Shown piece after piece: positions 21,399-32,821 of a stretch of DNA of 64,000 bases; position 1 is the first letter of the stretch; each line of letters begins with the position of its first letter. The notes below the pieces were generated by a model. It worked only from the letters and a program-made list of their open reading frames with translations, did not search any database and was not told the origin of the DNA. The DNA is taken from positions 62,001-126,000 of the forward strand of contig WBMV01008582.1 in NCBI GenBank assembly GCA_013396655.1. The letters run 5' to 3'. Origin of the DNA: Campylorhamphus procurvoides. Lineage: Eukaryota > Chordata > Aves > Passeriformes > Dendrocolaptidae. The position numbers were made by a program, and so were the translations under genes.

Positions 21399-22919
21399 CT
21401 GAAGAGCAAGGGAGGAGATGGGGTTAGAGGACAAGGACAGGACAGCCTGCTCCTACAAAGAGCTCCATCCCATTCCCAGAGTCACTCAGGCTGGAAAATC
21501 CCCTAAGAGCATTGGGACCGACCACCCACCCAGCACTTCCAAGCCCACCACTAAACCACATCCCCAAGGTTCCACATCTATATATGTCTCAAACCACATC
21601 TATATATGTCTCAAACCCTTCCAGGCATGGTGACTTCACCACCACCCTGCACAGCCTGTGGGGAAGAGATGTGCCCAATATCCCACTTAAACCTCCCCTG
21701 GAGCAACTTGAGGCTGTCTGCTCTCACCCTGTTGGTTGTTACCTCCACTTAACCTCCTTCTGAGAGCCAGAAGGTCCCCCCATGCCTCCTTCACCCCCAG
21801 AGGCAGAACAACAACAGCCCCATGTCCCACCAGCAGTGCCTCACCTGGTACACACTGTTGGGGTTGCTGACAGTGGGGATAGCTCTGGGCTCCCTGTGGA
21901 AGGTCTCCTCATCCGAGGAGGAGCCCGAGTGACAGTCCAGGGCTGCTCTCTCCACGGCATAGCTGATGAGCTGGGGCAGCTCGGGGTTCTCCTCCCCATT
22001 GAAGCGGGCGATGGTGAAGGGCTGGTTCTTCTCCCCGTACCTGGAAGCAAGTGGAGGTGTGTGATGCTGCTCTGCACAAGCAGTGGGGACAGCAGACCCC
22101 CAATATCAAGGGTAACAGGCTCCAGGGGATGGGGTTTGTGCACAGCCAGCCCTTCCCAGCTCACCTGCAGAGAGCAAAAAAGGGGTCAACCCACACTGTC
22201 ATCTCCTTGGGCAAGCCAAGCTTGTTGAAGTCCACATCGCTCTCCCGACAGGCTTGCTCCAGCAGAGGATCTCTGGCCTGCTGGTGGTTTATCCTTATAC
22301 ACCTGGGAGAGCAAAGTGCAGGTGGATTTGAGATTGCACCCTCCCAACCACTGTTTATTTTCTCCACATACTTACCCTGGTGAGCCAGGTCTTCACCTAA
22401 AGCCCCAACCAGCAGTTCAGCCTAACAAGCTGATTTATAAACTCAAACAAGGCTATGTTTTCAGCACATAAAGCAGCAACTCACATCATGAGTTATGTAT
22501 GAGAATTAAAAGCAGCTAGACCAATACCTAAAGTCACTTCAAAACCATTTGAATTCTGCATCTAAGGAGTTAGAGGCTCCTTAAGGAACTTGATGCATAT
22601 TGTTTTGAGGCTTCCACCTCAGTCTCTTGTCACACACTAAAAAAATGATGCACCTTCACCAGTTAATAACCCCTTCCCCTTAAGAGATAACCCTTTCAAT
22701 TTTATATCATTTATTCCATATATTGCAGGCCTCCAGACACTCTCACCTGAAGGCTTGTCCTCGGGATGGGTTGTCCAGGTACCAGTGGTTCTTGTACTTC
22801 TCAAACAGGATGGCCGTCAGGCTGGCTGCAAACTTCTCTATTTTCTGCTTGCTCAGCTTGTCTTCCTTTTTCACCAACTTTGTGATGAAAAAAACCGTGG
22901 CAGCAATTTCATCTTTCAT
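21222..22919 (-). CDS. BTG4: BTG4 (BTG/TOB family anti-proliferative protein 4)
   Basis: Four coding exons on the minus strand: 22747-22919, 22165-22302, 21845-22040 and 21222-21398. They total 684 nt, 227 residues plus stop, against 223 in human as I recall. The start [18 protein letters not shown] corresponds to the mammalian N-terminus. BTG domain (1-115): box A around [18 protein letters not shown], box B around [14 protein letters not shown]. In vertebrates BTG4 bridges the CCR4-NOT deadenylase to maternal mRNAs during oocyte maturation and acts in the cytoplasm. An acidic serine stretch (SGSSSDEE) follows the domain. The last exon is unusually tyrosine-rich and ends YHWVNTKR, unlike the mammalian tail as I remember it. 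The gene is divergent from miR-34b/c, as in human. Identity is secure from the N-terminal domain and synteny. Confidence 0.96.
21480..21745 (-). mobile_element. CR1-type LINE fragment, antisense to plus strand
   Basis: Text such as CCCACCACTAAACCACATCC, CATGGTGACTTCACCACC and CTGCACAGCCTGTGG resembles antisense avian CR1 sequence. It lies in the intron between BTG4 coding exons 3 and 4 and contains an internal 22-base direct duplication (CATCTATATATGTCTCAAACC-like, near 21,576-21,620). Confidence 0.6.
21845..22040 (-). CDS. BTG4: BTG4 coding exon 3
   Basis: It starts with the last base of an Arg codon, then [18 protein letters not shown], and ends SVYQ before the donor CAG|GTGAGG at 21844. 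It carries the end of the BTG domain and the acidic SGSSSDEE linker. Confidence 0.93.
22165..22302 (-). CDS. BTG4: BTG4 coding exon 2 (BTG box B)
   Basis: The acceptor CTCCCAG|G completes an Arg codon; the exon encodes CIRINHQQ through WVDPFFALC, and the donor CAG|GTGAGC is at 22164. It contains box B of the BTG domain ([14 protein letters not shown]). Confidence 0.93.
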
Positions 22920-22948
22920 TTTGAATTGCAGCACACGAGGTGCTTTAG
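22747..22948 (-). CDS. BTG4: BTG4 first coding exon with 29 bases of 5' UTR
   Basis: On the minus strand an acceptor CCAACAG, preceded by pyrimidines, ends at 22949, so the exon starts at 22948 and the ATG is at 22919-22917. An upstream non-coding exon is therefore expected further right. The donor CAG|GTGAGA is at 22746 in phase 2. The frame is open upstream of the ATG (GTG CTG CAA TTC AAA), but homology puts the start at MKDE. Confidence 0.85.
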
Positions 22949-25900
22949 CTGTTGGATGGTCATCAGGAGAAGTGAGATACTACACTAGAGACATTTAATA
23001 ACATTAAAGTATTAAGGCAAAACCCACACAAGCCAGGACAGAGAGAGCCTAGATAAGCCTGACTGCCAAACAATAGATAAATTTAGTTTTAGGCATTGAA
23101 AGCAACCATATGCATTACTAGAAGGCACTTACTCCAAGCAAGTTAGCAGCCTATACAAAAATAAGCTTAAAATACAGTAGCCCTTATTATAAATCACATA
23201 CAGCATTACAGTCAACAACCAGCAGAACTTATAATTAATCACAGAGTTCATTCAAATACAAAGAAGACCAAAACCATCACCTTCTCAGAGCAGAGAGAGA
23301 GTGAAAACTCAGGATGCACTTGACAAACAGCTTCAAAGAGGCTCCAAGAAAACACATAAAACACCCTAAAAACCTATACCAACAACACAGGCAGAAAACA
23401 CCCAAATCCTCCCCCTCTTGCTCTGGTCCCCTTTTCTTAGGGTTTATAAAGAGCAGAAAATCAGGTGGCCCTGGGGGATGTAACAGCCCTCAGGTGTGAG
23501 GAGATCCAGGTGTGGGGTGGTGGGTAACTAACCCTGCTCTCAAAGATCTACTTGGCTTGATTCCAACACCAGCTCCTTCTTTTAGGGTGTATTTAATTGA
23601 TCCATTGATTATTAGAATTGTGCCTGTCTGCTTCTAGCAGGCTTCACACAACTGCTTTCCATAGGAAACCCTCACATTTGGTATTCTTCATTTAGAAAAA
23701 GGCATGATTCTGTAGTGGTCATTTCATTAATGATCCTAGGAATCTCTACAAACACATTATCAGCCCAGATTTATTTCCTTTTTGAGGAGTTCCATGCAGA
23801 GTGGGAAGGGCTCTGTTTACGAGCCCATACACCAGCAGTTCCTACTCAGAAAGAGTTGGGCTCTTTGTTTCAAACTTCAAGCCATAATTGTCTGGGCACA
23901 GTCAGAGAGCAGCTGAGGAGCTCCTTTTCCCTTCTGCTGGCTCAGGAAGTTGTGTCTCCAGTGTCAGAAATCAGGAGCTGCCAAGACAAAGAGCAAACGA
24001 AGGCAGAAAGAGCTGAGTGTTGAAACTGGCTCTTAATGGGGCTGGAGATGTGGCAGCCAAGCAGTCCCAGCGCTCCCATTCCTGTCCTGTGAGTGGATTG
24101 TGCTACAAGACAGGGACAAGAAAGACAGAAGGACCCAGCTTTGTAGAAATGTTCCTAAACCCACGAATTTCTGGCTATTTCTGGGTTTCCTTTCTCTCCA
24201 CTCTCACAGTTCTTTGCTCTTTGGTCTCTTTCTGATCACAAAAGAATACAAAGGCTCACCAAGGCTTTTAGCAGAAAACCTCTGGGTTTTAAGGAATGAA
24301 TCATAAAGCACCAATACATAATAATAGATACTAATATAGGAAACCAATATAATAATATATAATGAAACAATTCCTTGTGTCTTCTCTTCCTTTTTCTCCC
24401 ATCTCAAAATACTTCTTTAAGAGATGGGGACCTTTCCCAGCCCCTGCAGCAATCAAATCTGGGGCTGACCCAGAACCCCCAGTGCTGTGACCACAGCAGT
24501 TCCCTCCTCGTGTGCTCTGCTCTTGGGGGCTTGGGCTGACACCCCAGATTTCTGCTCCCTGCACAAGCCCTGAGTCATTCCTTCCCTTTCTCAAGGGAAT
24601 AATGTTGCCTGTTCCGTGCTTTTTGGAGGGCAACAGGAAACCACTGCTGGGCTCTGCCTGGAAGGAGCTCCACACCACATTTTTTAGGCTCTTTCGAGGC
24701 AGTCTGGGGAGAGTTTTGCTCACTGCTGAGTGTCTGCAGCCAGAATGAGCTCTGGGCAGCAGCAGAGCATTCTTGAGCAGGCAAAGTGCCTTTTCATGCC
24801 TGAGGCCTGAGTTTTATTCTGGAGATTCAGCTTGCTTTAAAAATGTCATTTAAAAATGTTTTCTGATTTGAATGGATCCCCTCCAAGCACTGCAGCCACA
24901 TCAGTTGGGTTTTAAAAATCTGTTGCATGGTGACATATCAGAACAACAAAAATAAGAGGTCTCAAGTGACTCGAAACTTTTGATCCCAAAGATTTTGCTG
25001 CAGTGTAGAGAGAAGGGGATGTTTTAAAAACTACTACAGGCAACTACCCCAGATCTGTGGGGTTTGAACTGCACTGACAAAATTGATGTCCAGGCAAGAT
25101 TTGCCACCTCCAAATGATGGATAATTCACATAATCATAATTTTTGAAGTTCTTCTCAGTAAGTTTAGTCCACTCAGGGCTTCATGCACAGCCCCAGACAC
25201 ACAGACTGTGACTCCTCTAGGGATGATGCTGTTTCTCCTACCAAAGCTTAGGAAGTTGCTCTTGAGTCTGATTTCTCTGACTTCATGTCATTTTTCCTCA
25301 GTATCAGATTATACTCTAATAAAATATATGATCTCTTCCTATAAACCTTGTTTTCCTTTTATTCTTGAGCTGTCCAGGCTAAAATAACATTCCCACTGCA
25401 AAACAGTAGCAGGCATTGCAGGGAGTCCATCCCCTGCCCTGGAGTGAATCATTTGATCCTGATTTCCTCCTGGATCTGACTCTCCCACAGCTCAGCCTGG
25501 GGAATTACCCAGTTACTGTTCTTTTCTCAATAAAGGCTGGTTTGGATCAGTGAGCCACAAGAGTGGATGGGACTCTGAGGCATCTCCTGCCTTCCTATTT
25601 CTCCAACATGTTCAGGCAGGCCCTGAGAGTTGGGAAATTCTGTGACCAAGGGGTGAAGGGACTGGAATCCACAAAGAGGAGCCTGAATCCCTCCACCCCT
25701 CTGTTGTTGGGTTGCCTGTTCCCATGGCTCATGTCTAACTGCAGGTCAGCAGCAAACAAACTCCTCACCTGGGAGCCCAGGGACACCCATACAGGCTGTC
25801 ATGCCATGGGGTGACATTTCTGGGGTGCTGGGAGGCAAAAATCAGGGCAAACTATACATTTGCAACCACAAACACAGGAAAATGTAAGCAAAGCTCTTGG

Positions 25901-27469
25901 CTGTTCATCCAGTTGGCTCTAATTGTTCAGGTTGTCATCAACACAGAAGTAAATCCTGAGAACTTTTAACTTGGTGTTTTTGACATCAAGCAGTTTTTGC
26001 TGTTAATGGCACAGAAACCAAACCAGCAGAGAGTGTTTCTGGCTTCCCATTCCCGTGCCAGGAAAGCCTGGCTTGTTTAATTAGGCAGGTTCACTGAACT
26101 CAAATCCTTCCCAGCGCTGTCAGTTGTCACTGACCTGAAGAAAACACAGCCCTGGGTGGTCTGTTTGGGTAATAACAGCTAAGAAATGAAATGGCTAAAC
26201 AAAAACTTGCACAGTGTGAGATCCACTAAGCAACAGACACCAAACTGTGCTCCCACTCCTTCCCAAACAGGAGGAGCATCCCAACAGACTTAGCAAAAAA
26301 CATGCTGGACAACTGAGTGCTCTGATTGACATGATAAATGAGGAGATATCTGTGCCTTTTGTTAGGTGGTCCTGTTGGGTTTTAATCCTTCTTAGGAAAA
26401 GGAAAAAGCCAAACCACTGAAAATGCCTGTATCAGTGCCTGGACATTCCTGGGAGCGCCCCAGAATTGCCTGAAATCAGTGGAAATCTGCCCAAAGACTC
26501 CAGTGGGATTCAGAGCAGGCCCCCAACCCAGCCCAAGAATTCCTAGGCAGATTAAATTGTTGGTCTCCTGGGTCACCAGGCAAGCCCAGGCATGAAGGGA
26601 GAGGGAAAGGCTCAGGCAGTTTCTGCAGTAACTGCAGGCCAGGAGCAAACTCTGTTTCCCTAAACACACTCTGGCAGGAGTCACCACCCCACAATTGTTT
26701 GCAGTTTTCTTGCTTTGAAGGGTTGAGTAAGTGGAAAAATGAATCTAAGACAGCTCACTGGTAGCAGCCTTCCCTCTGCAAGCCACTTGGTGTCTCTGGG
26801 TGATGGATGACAATTTCTCCAGGTGAGCAGCCCATGATTTGCTATAAAAATCAGTCAGCCAGAGTGATTCCCATAGGCAAAAACATCCTAGGTGACAATC
26901 TGCTTCGGGAAAAGCTGATTGCAATTGTTTTGTCTGTCCTGATCACACTCAGAAACATCATATGAACATCATCTATTTGACTGACTATGCCTTAACTCAG
27001 AGGGCAGAAGAAACCTCATATCTGGACATTCCAAACCTACATCTTTACTTAAATTTCTGTGCAGAGATTTATTTTGGAGTGGAACAAACCAGAAACTGCT
27101 TCCAATCAAAGCCACAAAATTTTTAAGTGTTCGAGTACCACATACTGCTAATTAAATTTAAAATCATCAGTCTTTAGTGACTTAAGCAATAAAATAAAGG
27201 TTAAAAAAAGAAAATAAAATGACTGGTGTCGGTCTGGGGTGTTTTAAAATTGAATAACAGGGGAAAGACAGCAAAGCTACCTGGGCTTGTCTAAAAGCTA
27301 TTGTGATAGCCCTGTCAATTTTTCTGCTGACTTATCAAGTGTTGATGTGCCTTCTTTCTTCCTTCCTATCCCCATGCCATGATTTTCAGAGGGAGGAAAG
27401 GAAAGGAATGCTCAATGCATTGAGCTGAGCGGGTCAAAGGCTGAGGAGACCCCCAAAAACCAGGGAGAA
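22949..27469. other. Divergent spacer upstream of BTG4
   Basis: BTG4 non-coding 5' exon(s) and promoter should lie in or beyond this stretch on the minus strand, but I cannot place them. I looked for HOATZ, POU2AF-type and other coding exons on both strands and recognised none. Bases 24,300-24,370 are AT-rich. Confidence 0.45.
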
Positions 27470-28008
27470 AGGGTGAGGAAGTTCACCCATTGGGTGATGG
27501 AGATCAGTCAGTGCCTCCCACTGCAGCCCAGTGCCAGGGGCACGAGACCTTCATCCCTTCGAGCTCTTTTTGGGGTGGATAAACCCAGGCTGAAGCCCCA
27601 GCCCCCAGATGTGAGCCCAGAGGGACGTGCTGGACTGTCCCAAGTGCCACCACAACCTGGCCCAGCCTCACCTGGAGCAGGGTGGGAACCCCCTGGTTGT
27701 GTCCTGTGGGGACTCAGCCCATGGAAACCTCTCTTGGAAAGGTCCCCATGGCCCTCTAGAGCCACCTGGGAACACCCACCCACTGCAGGAGCCCTGGCTG
27801 GGTGACCATGGTGACAGCTGTACACACAGGGCCAGCGTGGGGCTGACCCACGGCCAGGCTGGGGACACTCCAGCCCAGGGGACGAGCTGGGACACTCCGG
27901 AGGGTCCCTCCATCCTGCTGGCTGCTCTCCTGCCATGGGAAACCCATTGCCCCATTTCCATTAAGGCTTTTGAAGCATTTTACCCCAAAAGCAGATTATT
28001 GTGGCAAG
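27470..28008 (+). promoter_or_regulatory. GC-rich block, candidate promoter/first exon of pri-miR-34b/c
   Basis: A GC-rich segment stands out from the AT-rich flanks and ends in a strong splice donor, CAAG|GTAAGC, at 28009, about 1 kb before miR-34b. It contains an RFX-like X-box (separate entry) and scattered CpGs. In human the miR-34b/c transcript starts from a CpG-rich promoter shared with BTG4. I infer the same role here from position. A 135-codon open frame crosses the block but resembles no protein I know, so I do not call it coding. Confidence 0.35.
27802..27815. promoter_or_regulatory. Candidate RFX X-box
   Basis: GTGACC-AT-GGTGAC: two inverted half-sites, each fitting the RFX half-site GTNRCC, separated by two bases. 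RFX factors activate ciliary genes through such sites. The site is inside the GC-rich block about 1.2 kb upstream of miR-34b, between the divergent BTG4 and miR-34b/c units. Confidence 0.4.
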
Positions 28009-28224
28009 GTAAGCTGCTGGAGGGTAAGTCCTGAATTCTTTCTATGCATTCTATATTTCTATATTCATTTCTATGATGTCTTTGGGGGAAAGCTGTTTAA
28101 TTTGTTTAATTTGCAGTCAGACTCGTCTTTGTAACCTCCCAGACTCTGCCTCATTCCTGATTTAGCTGGATAACTCTCTATAAAATAGTTTTATCACTTT
28201 ATTAATTGCACACACAAGGCATAG

Positions 28225-28286
28225 TTGATTCTAACTCCTTACATAATTGATTCTAACTCCTTACATAATTGATTCTACTCCTTACA
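28225..28286 (+). repeat. Three tandem copies of a ~21-base unit
   Basis: TTGATTCTAACTCCTTACAT is repeated three times, the last copy with a two-base deletion, in the spacer between the GC-rich block and miR-34b. Confidence 0.85.
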
Positions 28287-28981
28287 CACACTCAGCTTGT
28301 CCTGCAGAGCAGATTTACAAGTTTCTTGAGCTACCACAGAGTAGTGTAAAAGGTTTGGGCAGCCTCACCTCTGACTGACAGCACAACCTGTGTTCCTATA
28401 TTTTTTAGGGGAGGGAATAAAAGCTTTCTGAAGTCCAGGGCACTGGTGAAATGCTGCCATCCTTGCTGCTGCTGGAGTTACATGCACTCCATTGTGCAAA
28501 CCTTGGGGTGGCAACTGCACCAATCCCACAGTACAGATCCTTGACTCAACTGCCCCACCAAGCTCCCAACCAGGTATTTTGTTACTCACACTGAATATTT
28601 TGTCTTGACCCAAATTTGCAGCTGTATTTGCCCTTCCAGCTCTGGACTCAGCTACCAGCAAGGACTCCATGCCAAGGTTTTCCCCTTTCCACTGTGGTGC
28701 AGTATAATAATTTATGTTTTGGTATTTCATTGCTTTGTCTTTGCACTCATGGGATGATCTCTGTGTTGCATTCACTGCAGTTTTTAATTATTAAGCACAG
28801 TTAATTTGTGGTATAAAGGCTTTGAATTTAGCAGAACAGGGGTGATATGACCAATGTTTTCCATTATTGTCAATTCCTCGTTATTATAAAAGTGAGAGCG
28901 TATTAATATAATTAATATTAATATAATTATTGGCAGTGCTTTCTTTTTGTTCTAGGTTGGCACTCCCTGAACCCACGGGCA

Positions 28982-29065
28982 GTGCTTGGTTTGTAGGCAG
29001 TGTAATTAGCTGATTGTATCAATTGCTTCACAATCACTAACTTCACTGCCATCAAAACAAGGCAC
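28982..29065 (+). ncRNA. MIR34B: mir-34b precursor hairpin
   Basis: The 5p mature sequence is at 28994-29016 (begins TAGGCAGTGT, ends GCTGATTG), with the seed GGCAGUG type of the miR-34/449 family offset by one base as in mammalian miR-34b. The 3p strand is at 29031-29052 (CAATCACTAACTTCACTGCC and two more bases). The flanks GTGCTTGGTTT and AAACAAGGCAC pair to close the stem, and the loop is about 14 bases. Arms and flanks match human mir-34b closely from memory; position 11 of the 5p is A rather than C and the loop differs. It is known as a p53/p73-responsive and multiciliated-cell microRNA. Confidence 0.95.
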
Positions 29066-29635
29066 AGGATTCCCTGCTCCAGCCTCAGCCCAGAAACCTG
29101 CACTACAAATCCTCCTTTCCACATCCTTATTCCCAGTGCAAAACTATTAACAAAATCTATTCATTTGCAGCTTTTTTCCCAGGATTTTACCTGTCCAGCA
29201 GAAATGTGGGGGGTATATTGGTACTATCAAGTGAAATCTCAGATTTTTTGAAGCTGGTGTTAAAATCCTCGGGAGCTTTCCTGGACCAAGAGTGTTGTCT
29301 GTTGTGTTTAAACTGATTATCTTCATTGTTTATGCACCAACACTGCATTAAAAATTTCTTTTGGTTGCACCCTTTAGATTATCTGCCAGATAGCGGGGAA
29401 ATAATTTGCATTTACCTTTCATGTTTTATTTAACAAGCTAGGGAGTGAAGGGGGTTTTAAGCAATGATTGAATATTAAACTCACTGGATGTATAAGTGAT
29501 TTTTGCTCTGACCACTTGGCTTGATGTTCAGGGATTTTAATATGGAGAAAATTACAGTGCAAGAACCTGCAGTGGGAGGTTTTTCTACCAAAATGCCAGT
29601 CTTTATGTAAGTAGGGGTGTGGAAGGCTCTCCATC

Positions 29636-29713
29636 AGCCTGGTTACCAGGCAGTGTAGTTAGCTGATTGCCTAAAGCCACAATCACTAGCCACACAGCCA
29701 GGTAAAGAGGTTT
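29636..29713 (+). ncRNA. MIR34C: mir-34c precursor hairpin
   Basis: The 5p mature sequence is at 29648-29670 (AGGCAGTGTAGTTAGCTGAT and three more bases), identical to the vertebrate miR-34c-5p I know. The 3p strand is at 29681-29702 (AATCACTAGCCACACAGCCA and two more bases). The stem is extended by CTGGTTACC pairing with GGTAAAGAGG-side sequence. It lies about 630 bases after mir-34b on the same strand, the standard two-member cluster that is processed from one transcript. Confidence 0.96.
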
Positions 29714-32229
29714 GGAAGGGAAGCTCCGTGGGAATCAGGCACACTGGAACTCTGATGGCACAAGACACTCTGAGCTCCTTCCAGGAGCCCCAACAGGCAG
29801 GCAGGACAGTGAATAAAAGCAGAGAAACCAGGGCATTTGCCAAGCCAGTTTGACTGGGTGATACACCTCACTCACCACTGGGTTGCACTAAAAAACACGG
29901 GAACAAAATAAAAGGTGTTTTCTCCTCCAAGTCTGGAGCCATCCCCTCCCATTCTGACTGTCTCAGCCTTACAGTCCAAGCCCTCTGTTCTCACATTTGC
30001 CTCCACTTATTCTTGTTGAACAAATAGAGTTGAGGCCTGTGGTGGCAGCTCTTTCCCATCCATGGAGAGGGTCAAGCCTGGACTTGAGTGAAAAAGTCCT
30101 GAAGACACTGATAAAAACTACTGGAGCCCCTGTTAACCAGCTGGGAAATCACACACCCCATCAATACAAGTCACCCAAGGAGACTGAGACAACTACCACG
30201 AAGCTCTGTAAAACATTCTCAGCCTGACTCTGCAATTTTCCTCTTTTTTTGGGTCTATTTTTAGTGGAACATTCCTCATTTTTACTGAAAAGCCTGCAGC
30301 CTGGATTTGGGAAGGGGGCCAGACAAGAGCACTCTGCAAGAGGTGCAGAGAGGTGCTGAGCTCTGCAAGTCTTTCCTGCAAGTCAGCAACACTCCTTGCC
30401 TAATTAATAATTCCAAAAGGCATCCCATCCATTACCATCAATTAGTCTGCTTTCTGAATTCTGGCTGGAGAAGCAACAGTTCCCTGAATCTTGCATTCTT
30501 TTTTCATTTTTTTTTAATTCAGTAACAATAGATGAGAGCCAGGGCTTGCAGCAGCCATAAAGATGACTGATTCATTTCAGTGAGTAAACAGCTTTATACA
30601 ACTGCAAGCCTCACACAAGTCTAAATAAAATTAAAATTAATGCACTGAATGAAATAAGAATAACATTCCTATCATTATCAGTCAGAGGTGTTCAAATCCA
30701 GACTTTAAACTTGATATTCTGTTCCTGCAGCCCCGGGAGAGCAAACCCTGGAAGCTCTGCTGTCTGCACAGGGGATTATCCAATGAATTCCCTAAATAAG
30801 GAGGGTCCCATAGGCTGTGGGACACTGCAAGTCCAGAGGGGACAGCAGGAAGCAATAAATATATGAGGTCAGTGAAGTTAAGACCAGCCAAATATAGTTA
30901 ATGGACAATTTTCCACCTCAAAATCACAAAGAGGAAGACAGTGTGTCTAAATTTCTCAGTTTTGTATGTCCAGCCTGGCCATTGTTAGTGCTCTGGTTTT
31001 GTCATTGCTGCTCAGCCACTGAAACACTAAAACTCAGTTTATAACAAAGTTATGAAACCGCCTGCTCTGCTCCCTAAAAACCTCACAGAACCAAATGTGA
31101 GCAATAAAAGGCAGAAGTCCATTTAGGGATTTTTATTATTATCAGTATGAACTCAAGATTTGCTGATATGCAGTGGTTTGGCTTGGTCTGGCCGGATGTT
31201 TATCAGGAGAATAAAATTCAGGAGTAAGAGATCTGAATTATATTAATGCACTTCTTTCCTTCTGCTGTAAATCCCCAGATACAAAGCAGTGATAAATGAG
31301 TGGAAGGTCAAACATCTGTCCTGCTGAAGAACTGCATATCTGAATTAATACAATTTCCTTCCTCAGTTGCAGAGAGGAGAACTGAAATTTTAAAGCTAAG
31401 TGCAGTGATTTGAGAAATAACTTGGAAAACAAGATTTCAAAGGATACTTTCAGAAATGACGTATTCTTGTTAGACATAAAAGCCTCCTCTTGTCTTCCTC
31501 ACTATTTAAGCTTTTAAGTTGGTTCATATTAAGCACTTCCTCTTCCCAAAGTTTATTAAAATGCTGAAGCAAGTATATCTGCTCAGCTCAAATTCTATGC
31601 ATTAAAGCTGAGTCTGGGTTTTATTTCCCTTTGTCTTAAATAGTCAGGTGCTGTTTGGGGGGGAAAGATGTTCTGGCTATTATTATCATCCTTATTATTA
31701 CAATAACCTCTCAGTTTTATCCTAGACCAACAGGTATTCTATTAAGATTTAGGCATTAAAAGGCTGAAAATCTGCTGCTCCTGTTCTGTGCTTTGCTTCT
31801 TTACTCTACATTTTCCATTTATTTCCAAATAGTGGTTAAGAGAAGGACATGGAAGCTCCAACATTTTCCAAAACTTATGAAGATGCTAATTTTGCTTTAA
31901 TTCTGCTTGGAATTCAGAAAGTCAGGGAAAAGCCCCGTTGCCAAAGTGTTTCCATATTTGTGAAAGAGCCAGGAAACATCAGCGAGCCTGTTCCTGTTTC
32001 CCAGCCGTGACACTGCCTGAGTTCAGCTCCGGCACTTCCCTCTGACATCCCTGACTTCTGCTGACCCGCAGCAAACTCTCCTCGCTGTATTTTATAGGAT
32101 TTCCCTCTATTGGTCATGCTGATTTCAGAAATACCTTCTCCAACAGAACTCCAAGAGCGGCTTTAGCTGTTAAATACATAAACCCATTAATCTCCTGTTT
32201 TAAAACCTCCATCCCGGTTTTGGTCCCTT
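29714..32229. other. Spacer between miR-34c and the LAYN promoter; no gene recognised
   Basis: In human HOATZ (C11orf88) occupies this interval. I looked on the plus strand for its Glu/Lys-rich helical exons and found none. An ATG at 31849 opens a 54-codon frame (MEAPTFSKTYED...) of unknown meaning. No repeats larger than short A/T runs were noted. Confidence 0.5.
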
Positions 32230-32514
32230 TGGTGCTTTGCCCCTTTCCGCGAACTGCAAACCCCTCTCGGAGCCTGAGCCATAAAACCCTGAGCTGGACG
32301 GAGACCCCACGCTGCAGGAACCAGATGCGGAGCCGCCTCCCGACCGCCAGGAAAGAGGCTCGGAGGGTTATTTATCCCCGTGGGAGGCGGAGATGCTCCC
32401 GCTGCATCCCCCGGGATGTCGCGCATCCCTGGCCGGGGAGGATGCGCCCCTGGGTGGGCTCTGGCTGTGCCCGTGGGGGCGGCTCCCCACGCCGCGGGGA
32501 GGGTGCGGGACAGG

Positions 32515-32520
32515 TATAAA
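32515..32520 (+). promoter_or_regulatory. LAYN: Candidate TATA box of LAYN
   Basis: GGTATAAAACC, flanked by GC-rich sequence, about 240 bases before the LAYN ATG. A start of transcription near 32,545 would give a leader of about 210 bases. Confidence 0.5.
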
Positions 32521-32754
32521 ACCGGTCCAGGGGACACGCAGAGGGATGGAGAGGCTGGAGAGGGACAGAGGGAAGAGCAGTGGAGGAGGCGCATCCCGAC
32601 CGCGGGCGGTGCCGCTTCCCGAGCGCAGGGGCTGAGCCGAGCCCGCTGGCCCGGAGCCCGAGGAGGAGGAGGAGAAGGGAAGGAAGGAGGGCAGGAGGAG
32701 GAGGAGGAGGAGGTGTCGGCTCCCCCCGGGCTCCCCTAGCCGGGATTTGGGGCG

Positions 32755-32821
32755 ATGCTCGCGGCCGCAGCGCTGTGCGCGGCAGCGCTGGGATGCGCGG
32801 CGGGGGCGCGGCTGCTCAGCG
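32755..32821 (+). CDS. LAYN: LAYN exon 1 (signal peptide)
   Basis: The ATG at 32755 is followed by an alanine-rich hydrophobic signal and a phase-1 donor G|GTAAGAG at 32822. The ATG context is GGCGATGC. Confidence 0.9.

Noticed and set aside
27627..28034. A 135-codon plus-strand frame across the GC-rich block upstream of miR-34b
   Set aside because: GC-rich sequence lowers stop frequency; the peptide has no recognisable domain and the frame crosses a strong donor. Treated as candidate non-coding exon instead.
31849..32013. ATG-initiated 54-codon frame (MEAPTFSKTYED...) considered as HOATZ exon 1
   Set aside because: It does not resemble HOATZ, has no donor at a sensible place and ends within the LAYN upstream region.
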